A DNA stretch of 64,000 nt, from NCBI RefSeq assembly GCF_042682525.1, contig NZ_JBHUHP010000028.1, positions 91,283-155,282 of the forward strand, in the 5' to 3' direction. Positions 24,971-32,245 of this stretch are shown piece by piece (position 1 is the stretch's first letter; every line of letters starts with the position of its first letter). A model generated the notes under the pieces. It saw only the letters and a list, made by a program, of their open reading frames with translations. It searched no databases and had not been told where the DNA came from. This stretch comes from Blastococcus_B deserti (GTDB lineage: Bacteria > Actinomycetota > Actinomycetes > Mycobacteriales > Geodermatophilaceae). Made by a program: the position numbers and the translations under genes.

Positions 24971-26476
24971 TCAGCCACCCGTGATGGTGTCCACCAGCTC
25001 CTGCGCTGTCGAGGTGGACTCGAACAGCGCACCCACGTGCTCCCGCGTGCCACGCAGCGGCTCCATGGTCGGGATGCGGACGAGGTTTTCCCGGCCGAGG
25101 TCGAACACGACCGAGTCCCACGAGGCCGCCGCCACCTGGGCCGGATAGCGCCGCAGGCACTCCCCGCGGAAGAAGGCCCGGGTGTCCGCCGGCGGGGTGA
25201 CCATGGCGCGGGTCACCTCGTCGTCGGTGAGCAGGCGCTGCATGGAGCCGCGGGCCACCAGCCGGTGGTACAGCCCCTTCTCCGGCCGGACGTCGGAGTA
25301 CTGCAGGTCGACCAGGTGCAGCCGCGAGTCGCCCCACGACAGCCCGTCGCGAGCGCGGTAGCCCTCCAGCAGCCGCAACTTGGCCGGCCAGTCCAGCCGG
25401 TCGGCACAGCGCAGCGGGTCGATGGAGAGGTCCTCCAGCACCTCGGCCCACCGGCGCAGCACGTCGGCGGTCTGCTCGTCGCCCTCACCCCGGTGCTCGA
25501 CGAACTTCTCCGCCTGCTCGAGGTACAACCGCTGCACGTCCAGCGCCGTCATCTGGCGCCCGTCCCGCAGCCGGATCAGGTGGGTCAGGGACGGGTCGTG
25601 GCTGATCGCCTGCAGCGCCTCCACCGGCTCCTCGATGGCGAGGTCACGGGGCAGCGCGCGCGCCTCGATCATCGCCAGCACCAGGGCCGTCGTCCCCACC
25701 TTGAGATAGGTCGACAGCTCGGAGAGGTTGGCGTCGCCGATGATCACGTGCAGCCGCCTGTATTTGTCCGCGTCCGCGTGCGGCTCGTCGCGGGTGTTGA
25801 TGATCGGCCGCTTCAGCGTCGTCTCCAGGCCCACCTCGACCTCGAAGAAGTCGGCTCGCTGCGACAGCTGGAAGCCCTGGGTGCGGCCCTCCGTGCCGAT
25901 GCCCACCCGGCCCGCGCCGGCGAACACCTGCCGGGTGACGAAGAACGGCACCAGCCCGCGGATGATCTCGATGAACGGCGTCCTGCGGTCCATCAGGTAG
26001 TTCTCGTGCGCCCCGTAGGACGCGCCCTTGCCATCGGTGTTGTTCTTGTAGAGCTGGATCGCCGGCTGTCCGGGGATGCGGGCCGCCCGCCGGGCCGCCT
26101 CGGCCATCACCTGCTCCCCCGCCTTGTCCCAGAGGACGACGTCGCGCGGGTTGGTCACCTCCGGCGTCGAGTACTCCGGGTGCGCGTGGTCCACGTAGAG
26201 GCGGGCGCCGTTGGTCAGGATGACGTTGGCCATCCCGGTGTCCTCGTCGAGGTCGTTGTGGTCGAGCGCCTGCGCCGGCGAGAGGTCGAACCCGCGGGCG
26301 TCCCGCAGCGGCGACTCCTCCTCGAAGTCCCAGCGGGGACGGCGGGGTGTGGGGGCCTCGGCGACCGCCCAGGCGTTCACCACCTGGCTCGACAGCGTCG
26401 TCGGGTTGGCGGTCGGCTGCCCGGGCACCGAGATGCCGTACTCGACCTCGGTACCCATGACCCGCCGCACGCTCAT
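24971..26476 (-). CDS. dop: Deamidase of Pup (Dop)
   Basis: Dop converts the C-terminal Gln of Pup to Glu and also removes Pup from substrates. The 501-residue protein is a PafA paralogue: GTEVEYGISVPG at the start, LYVDHAHPEYSTPE with the active-site Asp, YKNNTDGKGASYGAHENYLM, and INTRDEPHADADKYRRLHVIIGDANL. It carries the Dop-loop insertion after residue 38 (VAEAPTPRRPRWDF and following). The ATG at 26476 follows TAGGGT plus six bases. It lies 89 bp upstream of pup on the same strand. Confidence 0.97.
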   Translation of the reverse strand: MSVRRVMGTEVEYGISVPGQPTANPTTLSSQVVNAWAVAEAPTPRRPRWDFEEESPLRDARGFDLSPAQALDHNDLDEDTGMANVILTNGARLYVDHAHPEYSTPEVTNPRDVVLWDKAGEQVMAEAARRAARIPGQPAIQLYKNNTDGKGASYGAHENYLMDRRTPFIEIIRGLVPFFVTRQVFAGAGRVGIGTEGRTQGFQLSQRADFFEVEVGLETTLKRPIINTRDEPHADADKYRRLHVIIGDANLSELSTYLKVGTTALVLAMIEARALPRDLAIEEPVEALQAISHDPSLTHLIRLRDGRQMTALDVQRLYLEQAEKFVEHRGEGDEQTADVLRRWAEVLEDLSIDPLRCADRLDWPAKLRLLEGYRARDGLSWGDSRLHLVDLQYSDVRPEKGLYHRLVARGSMQRLLTDDEVTRAMVTPPADTRAFFRGECLRRYPAQVAAASWDSVVFDLGRENLVRIPTMEPLRGTREHVGALFESTSTAQELVDTITGG

Positions 26477-26482
26477 GGACCA

Positions 26483-26488
26483 ACCCTA
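26483..26488 (-). promoter_or_regulatory. Leaderless -10 element of dop
   Basis: On the minus strand TAGGGT is followed by six bases and the ATG at 26476. Confidence 0.55.
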
Positions 26489-26521
26489 GGCGTCGGGTTC
26501 GGGACCGGCCGCACGCACGCC

Positions 26522-26608
26522 GACGGCCCGGCCCCGTGCCGGGACCGGGCCGTCGTGGCCTCGTCCAGGAGCCCGCCCCGAGCTTGCCGAGGGTCGGGGG
26601 ACGAGGCC
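26522..26608 (-). terminator. Tandem hairpins after the proteasomal ATPase gene
   Basis: Two perfect 10-bp stems lie in a row. GGCCTCGTCC (26557-26566) pairs with GGACGAGGCC (26599-26608), and GACGGCCCGG (26522-26531) pairs with CCGGGCCGTC (26545-26554). The first begins 5 bases past the ATPase stop codon, so together they probably end that transcript before dop. Confidence 0.6.
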
Positions 26609-26613
26609 TCCTG

Positions 26614-28392
26614 CTACAGGTACTGGCCGGTGTTCGTGGCCGTGTCGATGGCCCGACCCGACTCGTTGCCCTTGCCGCTGATGAGCGTGCGGATGTAGAC
26701 GATCCGCTCGCCCTTCTTGCCCGAGATCCGCGCCCAGTCGTCGGGGTTGGTGGTGTTGGGCAGGTCCTCGTTCTCCTTGAACTCGTCGAGGCAGGCCGCC
26801 ATCAGATGGCTGACCCGGAGCCCACCGTTGCCGGTCTCCAGCTGCTCCTTGATCGCCATCTTCTTGGCCCGGTCGACGATGTTCTGCAGCATGGCGCCGG
26901 AGTTGAAGTCCTTGAAGTACAGGACCTCCTTGTCACCGTTGGCGTAGGTGACCTCGAGGAAGCGGTTCTCCTCGCTCTCGGTGTACATGCGCTCGACGGT
27001 GCGCTGGATCATCCCGGCGATGGTGGCCTCGCGGCTGCCGCCGTGCTCGGCCAGGTCGTCGGGGTGGATCGGCAGCGACGTCGTCAGGTACTTGCTGAAG
27101 ATGTCGCGCGCCGCCTCGGCGTCCGGCCGCTCGATCTTGATCTTCACGTCGAGCCGGCCCGGGCGGAGGATCGCCGGGTCGATCATGTCCTCCCGGTTGG
27201 AGGCGCCGATGACGATGACGTTCTCCAGGCCCTCCACGCCGTCGATCTCGCTGAGCAGCTGCGGCACGATCGTCGACTCGACGTCGGAGGAGACCCCGGA
27301 CCCGCGGGTGCGGAAGATCGAGTCCATCTCGTCGAAGAACACGATGACCGGCGTGCCCTCGCTGGCCTTCTCTCGCGCCCGCTGGAACACCAGGCGGATG
27401 TGCCGCTCGGTCTCGCCGACGTACTTGTTCAGCAGCTCGGGGCCCTTGATGTTGAGGAAGTAGGACTTTCCCTGGCTGGTGTCGTCGTCGCCACGGACGG
27501 CGGCCACCTTCTTGGCCAGCGAGTTGGCCACGGCCTTGGCGATCAGCGTCTTGCCGCAGCCGGGCGGGCCGTACAGGAGGATCCCCTTGGGCGGGCGCAA
27601 CTCGTACTCGCGAAACAGGTTCGCGTGCAGGAACGGCAGCTCGACGGCGTCCCGGATCTGCTCGATCTGCCGCGCCAGCCCCCCGATGTCGCTGTAGTCG
27701 ATGTCGGGGACCTCTTCGAGGACGAGCTCCTCGACCTCGCTCTTCGGGATGCGCTCGTAGACGTAGCCCGACCGCGACTCCAGCAGCAGCGAGTCGCCGA
27801 CCCGCAGCGGCTGATCGGTCAGCGAGTCGGCGAGGTAGACCACCCGCTCCTCGTCGGTGTGCCCGATGACCAGGGCTCGCGGGGTCACGCCGTCGATGGG
27901 CTCGAGGAGCTCCTTGAGCATGACGATGTCGCCGGCGCGCTCGAAGCCTCGTGCCTCGACCACGTTCATCGCCTCGTTGAGCATGACCTCCTGGCCGGTG
28001 CGCAGGTCGTTCACCTCGACGTTCGGCGAGACCGACACCCGCAGCTTGCGGCCGCCGGTGAAGACGTCCACCGTGCCGTCGTCGTGCCGGGTGAGGAAGA
28101 CGCCGTAGCCGGACGGCGGCTGCCCGAGCCGGTCGACCTCCTCCTTGAGCGTGACCAGCTGCTCCCGGGCGTCGCGCAGCGTGCCTGCCAGCTTGTCGTT
28201 GCGCTCGGACAGGAAGGCCGCGCGGCCCTCCGCCTCGGCGATGCGCTCCTCCAGGAGCCGCACCTGCCGGGGGCTGTCGGCCACCTTCCGCCGGAGGAGA
28301 CCGATCTCTTCCTCGAGGTAGGAGATCTGGCTCAGCAGTGCCGCGACGTCACGTTCACGCCGCGCTCGAGTCTCGTCGGGGTTCAGACCCAT
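26614..28392 (-). CDS. arc: Proteasomal AAA+ ATPase (Mpa/ARC)
   Basis: This hexameric ATPase recognises Pup, unfolds tagged proteins and feeds them to the 20S core. The 592-residue protein has an N-terminal coiled coil (about residues 5-75) that binds Pup, an OB double domain, then the AAA module with Walker A GPPGCGKT and Walker B VIVFFDEMDS. The C-terminus is GQYL, with the penultimate Tyr that docks into the alpha ring. I chose the ATG at 28392 because GGAGGT lies 5 bases upstream. It has its own promoter and terminator. Confidence 0.96.
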   Translation of the reverse strand: MGLNPDETRARRERDVAALLSQISYLEEEIGLLRRKVADSPRQVRLLEERIAEAEGRAAFLSERNDKLAGTLRDAREQLVTLKEEVDRLGQPPSGYGVFLTRHDDGTVDVFTGGRKLRVSVSPNVEVNDLRTGQEVMLNEAMNVVEARGFERAGDIVMLKELLEPIDGVTPRALVIGHTDEERVVYLADSLTDQPLRVGDSLLLESRSGYVYERIPKSEVEELVLEEVPDIDYSDIGGLARQIEQIRDAVELPFLHANLFREYELRPPKGILLYGPPGCGKTLIAKAVANSLAKKVAAVRGDDDTSQGKSYFLNIKGPELLNKYVGETERHIRLVFQRAREKASEGTPVIVFFDEMDSIFRTRGSGVSSDVESTIVPQLLSEIDGVEGLENVIVIGASNREDMIDPAILRPGRLDVKIKIERPDAEAARDIFSKYLTTSLPIHPDDLAEHGGSREATIAGMIQRTVERMYTESEENRFLEVTYANGDKEVLYFKDFNSGAMLQNIVDRAKKMAIKEQLETGNGGLRVSHLMAACLDEFKENEDLPNTTNPDDWARISGKKGERIVYIRTLISGKGNESGRAIDTATNTGQYL

Positions 28393-28430
28393 CGCGCACC
28401 TCCACACACATCGAGGGAGTCAAGACGCAA

Positions 28431-28437
28431 ATCTATA
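28431..28437 (-). promoter_or_regulatory. Candidate -10 box of the proteasomal ATPase gene
   Basis: TATAGAT on the minus strand is the best -10 match in the 266-bp upstream gap and would give a leader of about 30 bases with a strong Shine-Dalgarno site. The rest of the gap (to 28658) is GC-rich with short hairpins, and I see no gene in it. Confidence 0.45.
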
Positions 28438-28658
28438 CACGCGCCACGACAGTTCGCCGTGGGCTCGCGCGGAGCTGTGACCGGCCTGTCACCTGAGCCC
28501 CCACGACGGCTCCCGCCCAGGCCCGCCGCGGCCCCGTACGGGGTCCCGCCGTGGACCTGCCACGTCCGGCGATGGCGGACTCCCGCACCGTGGCGGGACC
28601 ACCCCGCCCTCCTCCGCCGGCCTCGGGGGCTCGGCGCGGGCCTCCGCACGGGGCCGGC

Positions 28659-29555
28659 TCACGTCTTCTGCGGGCGCCGCTGCCGCATCGGTGCGACGGT
28701 GCCCTCGGCCAGCCGCCGCGCGGTGACCAGGAAGGCGGTGTGGGCCACCATCCGGTGCTCGGGGCGCACCGCCAGCCCCACGGCGTGCCAGGGCCGCAGC
28801 AGCGACTCCCACGCGTGCGGTTCGGTCCACACCCCCTGCGCGCGCAGCGCCTCGACGTAGGTCGACAGCTGCGTCGTCGTCGCCACGTAACCGATCAGCA
28901 CTCCGCCGGGGCGCAGCGCGGCGGCCACCGTGGGCAGGACCGCCCAGGGCTCCAGCATGTCGAGGACGACCCGGTCGACAACCTCCGCGGCCGGGTGCTC
29001 GGCGAGATCGCCCAGCCGCAGCGACCAGTTGCCCGGCACCTCGCCGAAGAACGCCCCGACGTTGGCACGGGCCACGTCGGCGAAGTCCTCGCGGCGCTCG
29101 TAGCTGGTCACGGTCCCGGCCGAGCCGACCGCCCGCAGGAGCGAGCAGGTGAGCGCCCCCGACCCGGCCCCGGCCTCCAGGACCCGCATGCCGGGGCCGA
29201 CGTCACCGAAGCCGACGATCTGCGCGGCGTCCTTGGGATAGATGACCTGGGCTCCACGAGGCATGGACAGCACGAAGTCGGCCAGCAGCGGCCGGAAGGC
29301 CAGATACCCGGTGTTGGCGGTGGAGTGCACGACGGAGCCCTCCGGCGCGCCGATGAGGTCGTCGTGGGCGATGGCCCCGCGGTGGGTGTGGAACTGCTTG
29401 CCCGGCTCCAGGACGACGGTGTGCAGCCGGCCCTTGGGATCGGTGAGCTGCACCCGGTCCCCCGGGGCGAACGATCCGGGGACCGGTTCCCGCGAGAACG
29501 GCGGGATCCCCCCCGGCTCGGGGACGGCGTCGACCTGCTCCTGCTCCGTGTTCAC
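28659..29555 (-). CDS. trmI: tRNA (adenine-N1)-methyltransferase TrmI
   Basis: TrmI methylates A58 in the T-loop of tRNA using S-adenosylmethionine. The 298-residue protein has an N-terminal beta domain (FAPGDRVQLTDPKGRLHTVVLEPGKQFHTHRG), the GAPEGSVV turn and the Rossmann methyltransferase core with VLEAGAGSGALTCSLLRAVG. VDRVVLDMLEPWAVLP provides the catalytic aspartate region. Its association with the proteasome locus is conserved in actinobacteria. The GTG at 29555 has TACGCT eight bases upstream, and the RecB-like gene is divergent. Confidence 0.93.
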   Translation of the reverse strand: MNTEQEQVDAVPEPGGIPPFSREPVPGSFAPGDRVQLTDPKGRLHTVVLEPGKQFHTHRGAIAHDDLIGAPEGSVVHSTANTGYLAFRPLLADFVLSMPRGAQVIYPKDAAQIVGFGDVGPGMRVLEAGAGSGALTCSLLRAVGSAGTVTSYERREDFADVARANVGAFFGEVPGNWSLRLGDLAEHPAAEVVDRVVLDMLEPWAVLPTVAAALRPGGVLIGYVATTTQLSTYVEALRAQGVWTEPHAWESLLRPWHAVGLAVRPEHRMVAHTAFLVTARRLAEGTVAPMRQRRPQKT

Positions 29556-29637
29556 AGGCGGCCAGCGTACGGACGGGGGCGGATGTGACCCCCGGTACGT
29601 ACGCGGCGCGGCACCCCGAACTGTCGGGGGTCCGACC

Positions 29638-29643
29638 TAGCCT
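29638..29643 (+). promoter_or_regulatory. Leaderless -10 element of the RecB-like gene
   Basis: TAGCCT is followed by seven bases and the ATG at 29651. This supports 29651 over the in-frame GTG at 29585. Confidence 0.5.
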
Positions 29644-29650
29644 CGGATGC

Positions 29651-30736
29651 ATGACGGCGGTGGCGCAGGACTCGGCGCGGGGCAGCACGGCGCAGGACCC
29701 GGCGCGGGGCAGCACGGCGCAGGACCCGGCGCGGGGCAGCACGGCGCAGGACCCGGCGCGGGGTGGCACGGCCGGGGCCAGCACGGCGCAGGACTCGGCC
29801 GGGGTGGGCGGCGGGGTCCCGGCCTCGGACGTGGGAGCCATCGACGCGGCGGTCGCCGCGGCCCCGCGTCGTCCCTCGCTCTCCCCCAGCCGCGCGGCCG
29901 ACTTCAAGACCTGCCCGCTGCTCTACCGCTTCCGGACGATCGACCGGCTGCCCGAGCGCAAGAGCCTGGCGGCCGTCCGCGGCACGCTGGTGCACGCGGT
30001 CCTGGAGCGGCTGTACGACCTGCCGCCGGCGGGACGCACGGTGGAGGCGGCGCAGGAGCTGCTGGAGCCGGCCTGGGCCGAGCTGCGCGACGATCCGGGC
30101 ATCGCCGAGCTGTTCGAGACGGCTCAGGACGACGGCGCGGAGACCGATGCCAACGCCCCGGAGTCGGTCCAGGCGTGGCTGGCCTCGGCGGCCGAGCTGG
30201 TCGGGAAGTACTTCACGCTCGAGGACCCGACGCGCATCCAGCCGGCCGGGCGCGAGCAGCTGGTGGAGGTCACGCTGCCCGACGGGCTCCTGCTGCGCGG
30301 GTTCGTCGACCGGCTCGACGTGGCACCCAACGGCGCCCTGCGCGTGGTCGACTACAAGACCGGCTCGATGCCGCGGGAGGCGTTCGAGGCCAAGGCGCTG
30401 TTCCAGATGAAGTTCTACGCGCTGGTGCTCTGGCGCACCCGCGGGGTGGTCGCCGCCCAGCTCAAGTTGATCTACCTCGGAGACGGCGACACGCTCACCT
30501 ACGCACCGGACGAGGCCGAGCTGCTGCGGTTCGAGCGAACCCTGCAGGCCATCTGGGCCGCGATCGAGCGGGCGGTGGCCACGGGTGACTTCCGCCCCAA
30601 CAAGACCCGGCTGTGCGGCTGGTGCGACCACCAGGCCGTCTGCCCGGCGTTCGGCGGCACTCCCCCGCCCTTCCCCGCCGAGGCCGCCGCCGCGGCCGGA
30701 TGGCAGACCCTGCTGCCGGTCGTCGAGCGGGACTGA
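29651..30736 (+). CDS. RecB family exonuclease (PD-(D/E)XK nuclease, Cas4-like)
   Basis: This 361-residue protein is a stand-alone RecB-type nuclease. After an N-terminal low-complexity region the domain starts SPSRAADFKTCPLLYRFRTIDRLPE. The catalytic residues appear in RGTLVHAVLERL, the metal-binding Asp in LRGFVDRLDV, and the signature VVDYKTG. A C-terminal CGWCDHQAVC can bind an iron-sulphur cluster with the upstream Cys. The first 55 residues consist of four copies of AQDPARGST-like units, which homologues lack as far as I recall. The gene is divergent from trmI. It probably works in DNA repair. Confidence 0.85.
   Translation: MTAVAQDSARGSTAQDPARGSTAQDPARGSTAQDPARGGTAGASTAQDSAGVGGGVPASDVGAIDAAVAAAPRRPSLSPSRAADFKTCPLLYRFRTIDRLPERKSLAAVRGTLVHAVLERLYDLPPAGRTVEAAQELLEPAWAELRDDPGIAELFETAQDDGAETDANAPESVQAWLASAAELVGKYFTLEDPTRIQPAGREQLVEVTLPDGLLLRGFVDRLDVAPNGALRVVDYKTGSMPREAFEAKALFQMKFYALVLWRTRGVVAAQLKLIYLGDGDTLTYAPDEAELLRFERTLQAIWAAIERAVATGDFRPNKTRLCGWCDHQAVCPAFGGTPPPFPAEAAAAAGWQTLLPVVERD
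29663..29804 (+). repeat. 27-bp tandem repeats in the RecB-like gene
   Basis: Four head-to-tail 27-bp units lie at 29663-29689, 29690-29716, 29717-29743 and 29744-29770, with two or three substitutions among them. A partial fifth copy is at 29786-29804. They keep the reading frame and encode AQDPARGST. Confidence 0.85.
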
Positions 30737-30769
30737 GGCAGCCGCTCCCCGATCACGCGGGCACGGAGC

Positions 30770-31093
30770 TCAGTGCGCCTGACCGCCGAGGTTGACCAGG
30801 ACGACGCCGGCGACGATCAGCAGGATGCCCGCGACCTGCCAGGTGGAGATGGGCTGGCCCAGGAACGTGGCCCCCACGGCGACCACGGTCAGCGTCCCCA
30901 CGCCGGCCCAGATCGCGTACGCGATGCCGACGGGCATGGACTTGACGACGTGCGCCAGGAGGAAGGCGGCGAACCCGTAGCCGCCCACCACGACGACGCT
31001 GGGCACCACGAGGGTGAAGCCGGCGGTGCGCGGCAGGGCCGAGGTGGCCAGCACCTCCGCGGCGATCGCGACGGTCAGCAGCAAGTAGACCAA
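30770..31093 (-). CDS. Small multidrug resistance (SMR) family transporter
   Basis: This 107-residue protein has four membrane helices and the SMR hallmarks: the conserved Glu in the first helix (AIAAEVLATSAL), PVGIAYAIWAGVGTL in the third, and GQPISTWQVAGILLIVAGVVLVNL at the end. Dimers export cations such as quaternary ammonium compounds or guanidinium in exchange for protons. I chose the TTG at 31093 because it gives the normal SMR length and has GGAAGG about 9 bases upstream. Its neighbour is a betaine ABC system, itself a quaternary amine transporter, but the link may be accidental. I found no convincing guanidine riboswitch upstream. Confidence 0.82.
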   Translation of the reverse strand: MVYLLLTVAIAAEVLATSALPRTAGFTLVVPSVVVVGGYGFAAFLLAHVVKSMPVGIAYAIWAGVGTLTVVAVGATFLGQPISTWQVAGILLIVAGVVLVNLGGQAH

Positions 31094-31180
31094 GGACGTC
31101 CCTTCCTCGACATGGGCCCGGACCGGCCCGGCCGGCCCGGCGTCCCGGAGCACCGTCGGCGCCGGGACGGCGACGCGGCC

Positions 31181-31217
31181 CGCATCTCCGGGCGCAGGAG
31201 CGGCCCCGGGAGATGCG
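31181..31217 (-). terminator. Hairpin terminator after the betaine-binding lipoprotein gene
   Basis: CGCATCTCC (31181-31189) pairs with GGAGATGCG (31209-31217), and the stem extends by a few G-C pairs. It begins 30 bases past the stop codon of the ABC operon's last gene. Confidence 0.6.
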
Positions 31218-31246
31218 GACCGCGTCGGGCGGTACCGCTGGTCAGA

Positions 31247-32245
31247 TCACGGCAGCCAGGCCTGGACCTTGTCCTCGTTCTCCGAGATCCACTTCTTCGC
31301 GGCGTCCGCCGAGCTCATCCCGTCCTCGGCGATGTACTTGGCCACGATGTTCTGGTCGTCGTTGGTCCAGGTGAAGTTCTCGATCAGCTGGAAGGCCGGG
31401 CCGTTCTCCTCCGCGAACTCCTTGCTCACGATCTTGTCCAGCTCGTACTCGGGGTAGTCGCAGGCGACCTTCTCCGGGTCGGCGTCACAGCCCTCGGTGT
31501 ACTCGGGCAGGTTCACCTTCTGGAGATCGACCTCTGAGAGGAACCACTGCGGCGCGTAGAAGTAGCCGATCAGCGGCGTCCGGTTCTGCTCCGCCTGCCG
31601 GAAGGCCGTGATGAGGGCGGCCTCGGATCCGGCGTACACGACCTCGAAGTTGAGGTTCAGGTTCTTCACCAGGGCGGCGTCGTTGGTCACGAAGGACGGG
31701 TCGCCGTCCAGTAGCTGTCCCTTGCCGCCCGACTCGGAGGTCTTGAACAGGTCGGCGTACTTGTTCAGGTTCTCCCAGTCGGTGATGTCCGGGTACTCCT
31801 CGACCATCCACGGCGGCACCCACCAGCCGATGACGCCGATGTTGCCGGTGGGCCCGGCCTCGACGGCGACCTGCTGGTCGGTGATGTACTTCTGCTTGAG
31901 GTCCTCGTGACCCCAGTTCTCCACGATGGCGTCGACCTCACCGGTGGCGAAGCCCTGCCAGGCGACCTCCTCCTTGAGGTTCTTCAGCTCGACGGTGCAC
32001 CCGAGCTCGGACTCGGCGACCTCGGCGATCACGGCGGCGTTGGCCTCGTAGCCGACCCAGGGGTTCACGGCGATGTCCACCGTGCCGCACTCGCCGGAGC
32101 CCCCGGAGCCGGAGCCGGAGCTGCTGGACTCCTCGATGGTGGCGCCGCCGCACCCGGCGAGCCCCAGGGACAACACGGCAGTGACCGCCGCGGCACGCGC
32201 GGCACCACCGCGACGGGAACGAGCAGACAGGAGCACGCGGCTCAC
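31247..32245 (-). CDS. Glycine betaine/choline ABC transporter substrate-binding lipoprotein
   Basis: This 332-residue OpuAC-type protein has a signal peptide with lipobox LAGC (Cys32), then a Ser/Gly linker and the binding domain. Tryptophans suited to a cation-pi box for trimethylammonium groups appear in VNPWVGYEANAAVI, IGWWVPPWMVEEYPD and APQWFLSEVDL. It captures the osmolyte outside and delivers it to the permease. Its GTG overlaps the permease stop by four bases, and the order is ATPase, permease, binding protein. Whether it prefers betaine, choline or proline betaine cannot be told. Confidence 0.88.
   Translation of the reverse strand: MSRVLLSARSRRGGAARAAAVTAVLSLGLAGCGGATIEESSSSGSGSGGSGECGTVDIAVNPWVGYEANAAVIAEVAESELGCTVELKNLKEEVAWQGFATGEVDAIVENWGHEDLKQKYITDQQVAVEAGPTGNIGVIGWWVPPWMVEEYPDITDWENLNKYADLFKTSESGGKGQLLDGDPSFVTNDAALVKNLNLNFEVVYAGSEAALITAFRQAEQNRTPLIGYFYAPQWFLSEVDLQKVNLPEYTEGCDADPEKVACDYPEYELDKIVSKEFAEENGPAFQLIENFTWTNDDQNIVAKYIAEDGMSSADAAKKWISENEDKVQAWLP

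Noticed and set aside
29663..29804. CRISPR-like repeats
   Set aside because: The 27-bp units are contiguous with no spacers and keep a reading frame. The same holds for the arrays at 10786-11055 and 36091-36206.
31094..31246. A guanidine riboswitch upstream of the SMR transporter
   Set aside because: The leader can form hairpins (for example 31141-31148 with 31162-31169), but I could not build the paired ACGR-loop stems or other conserved cores of known guanidine aptamers.
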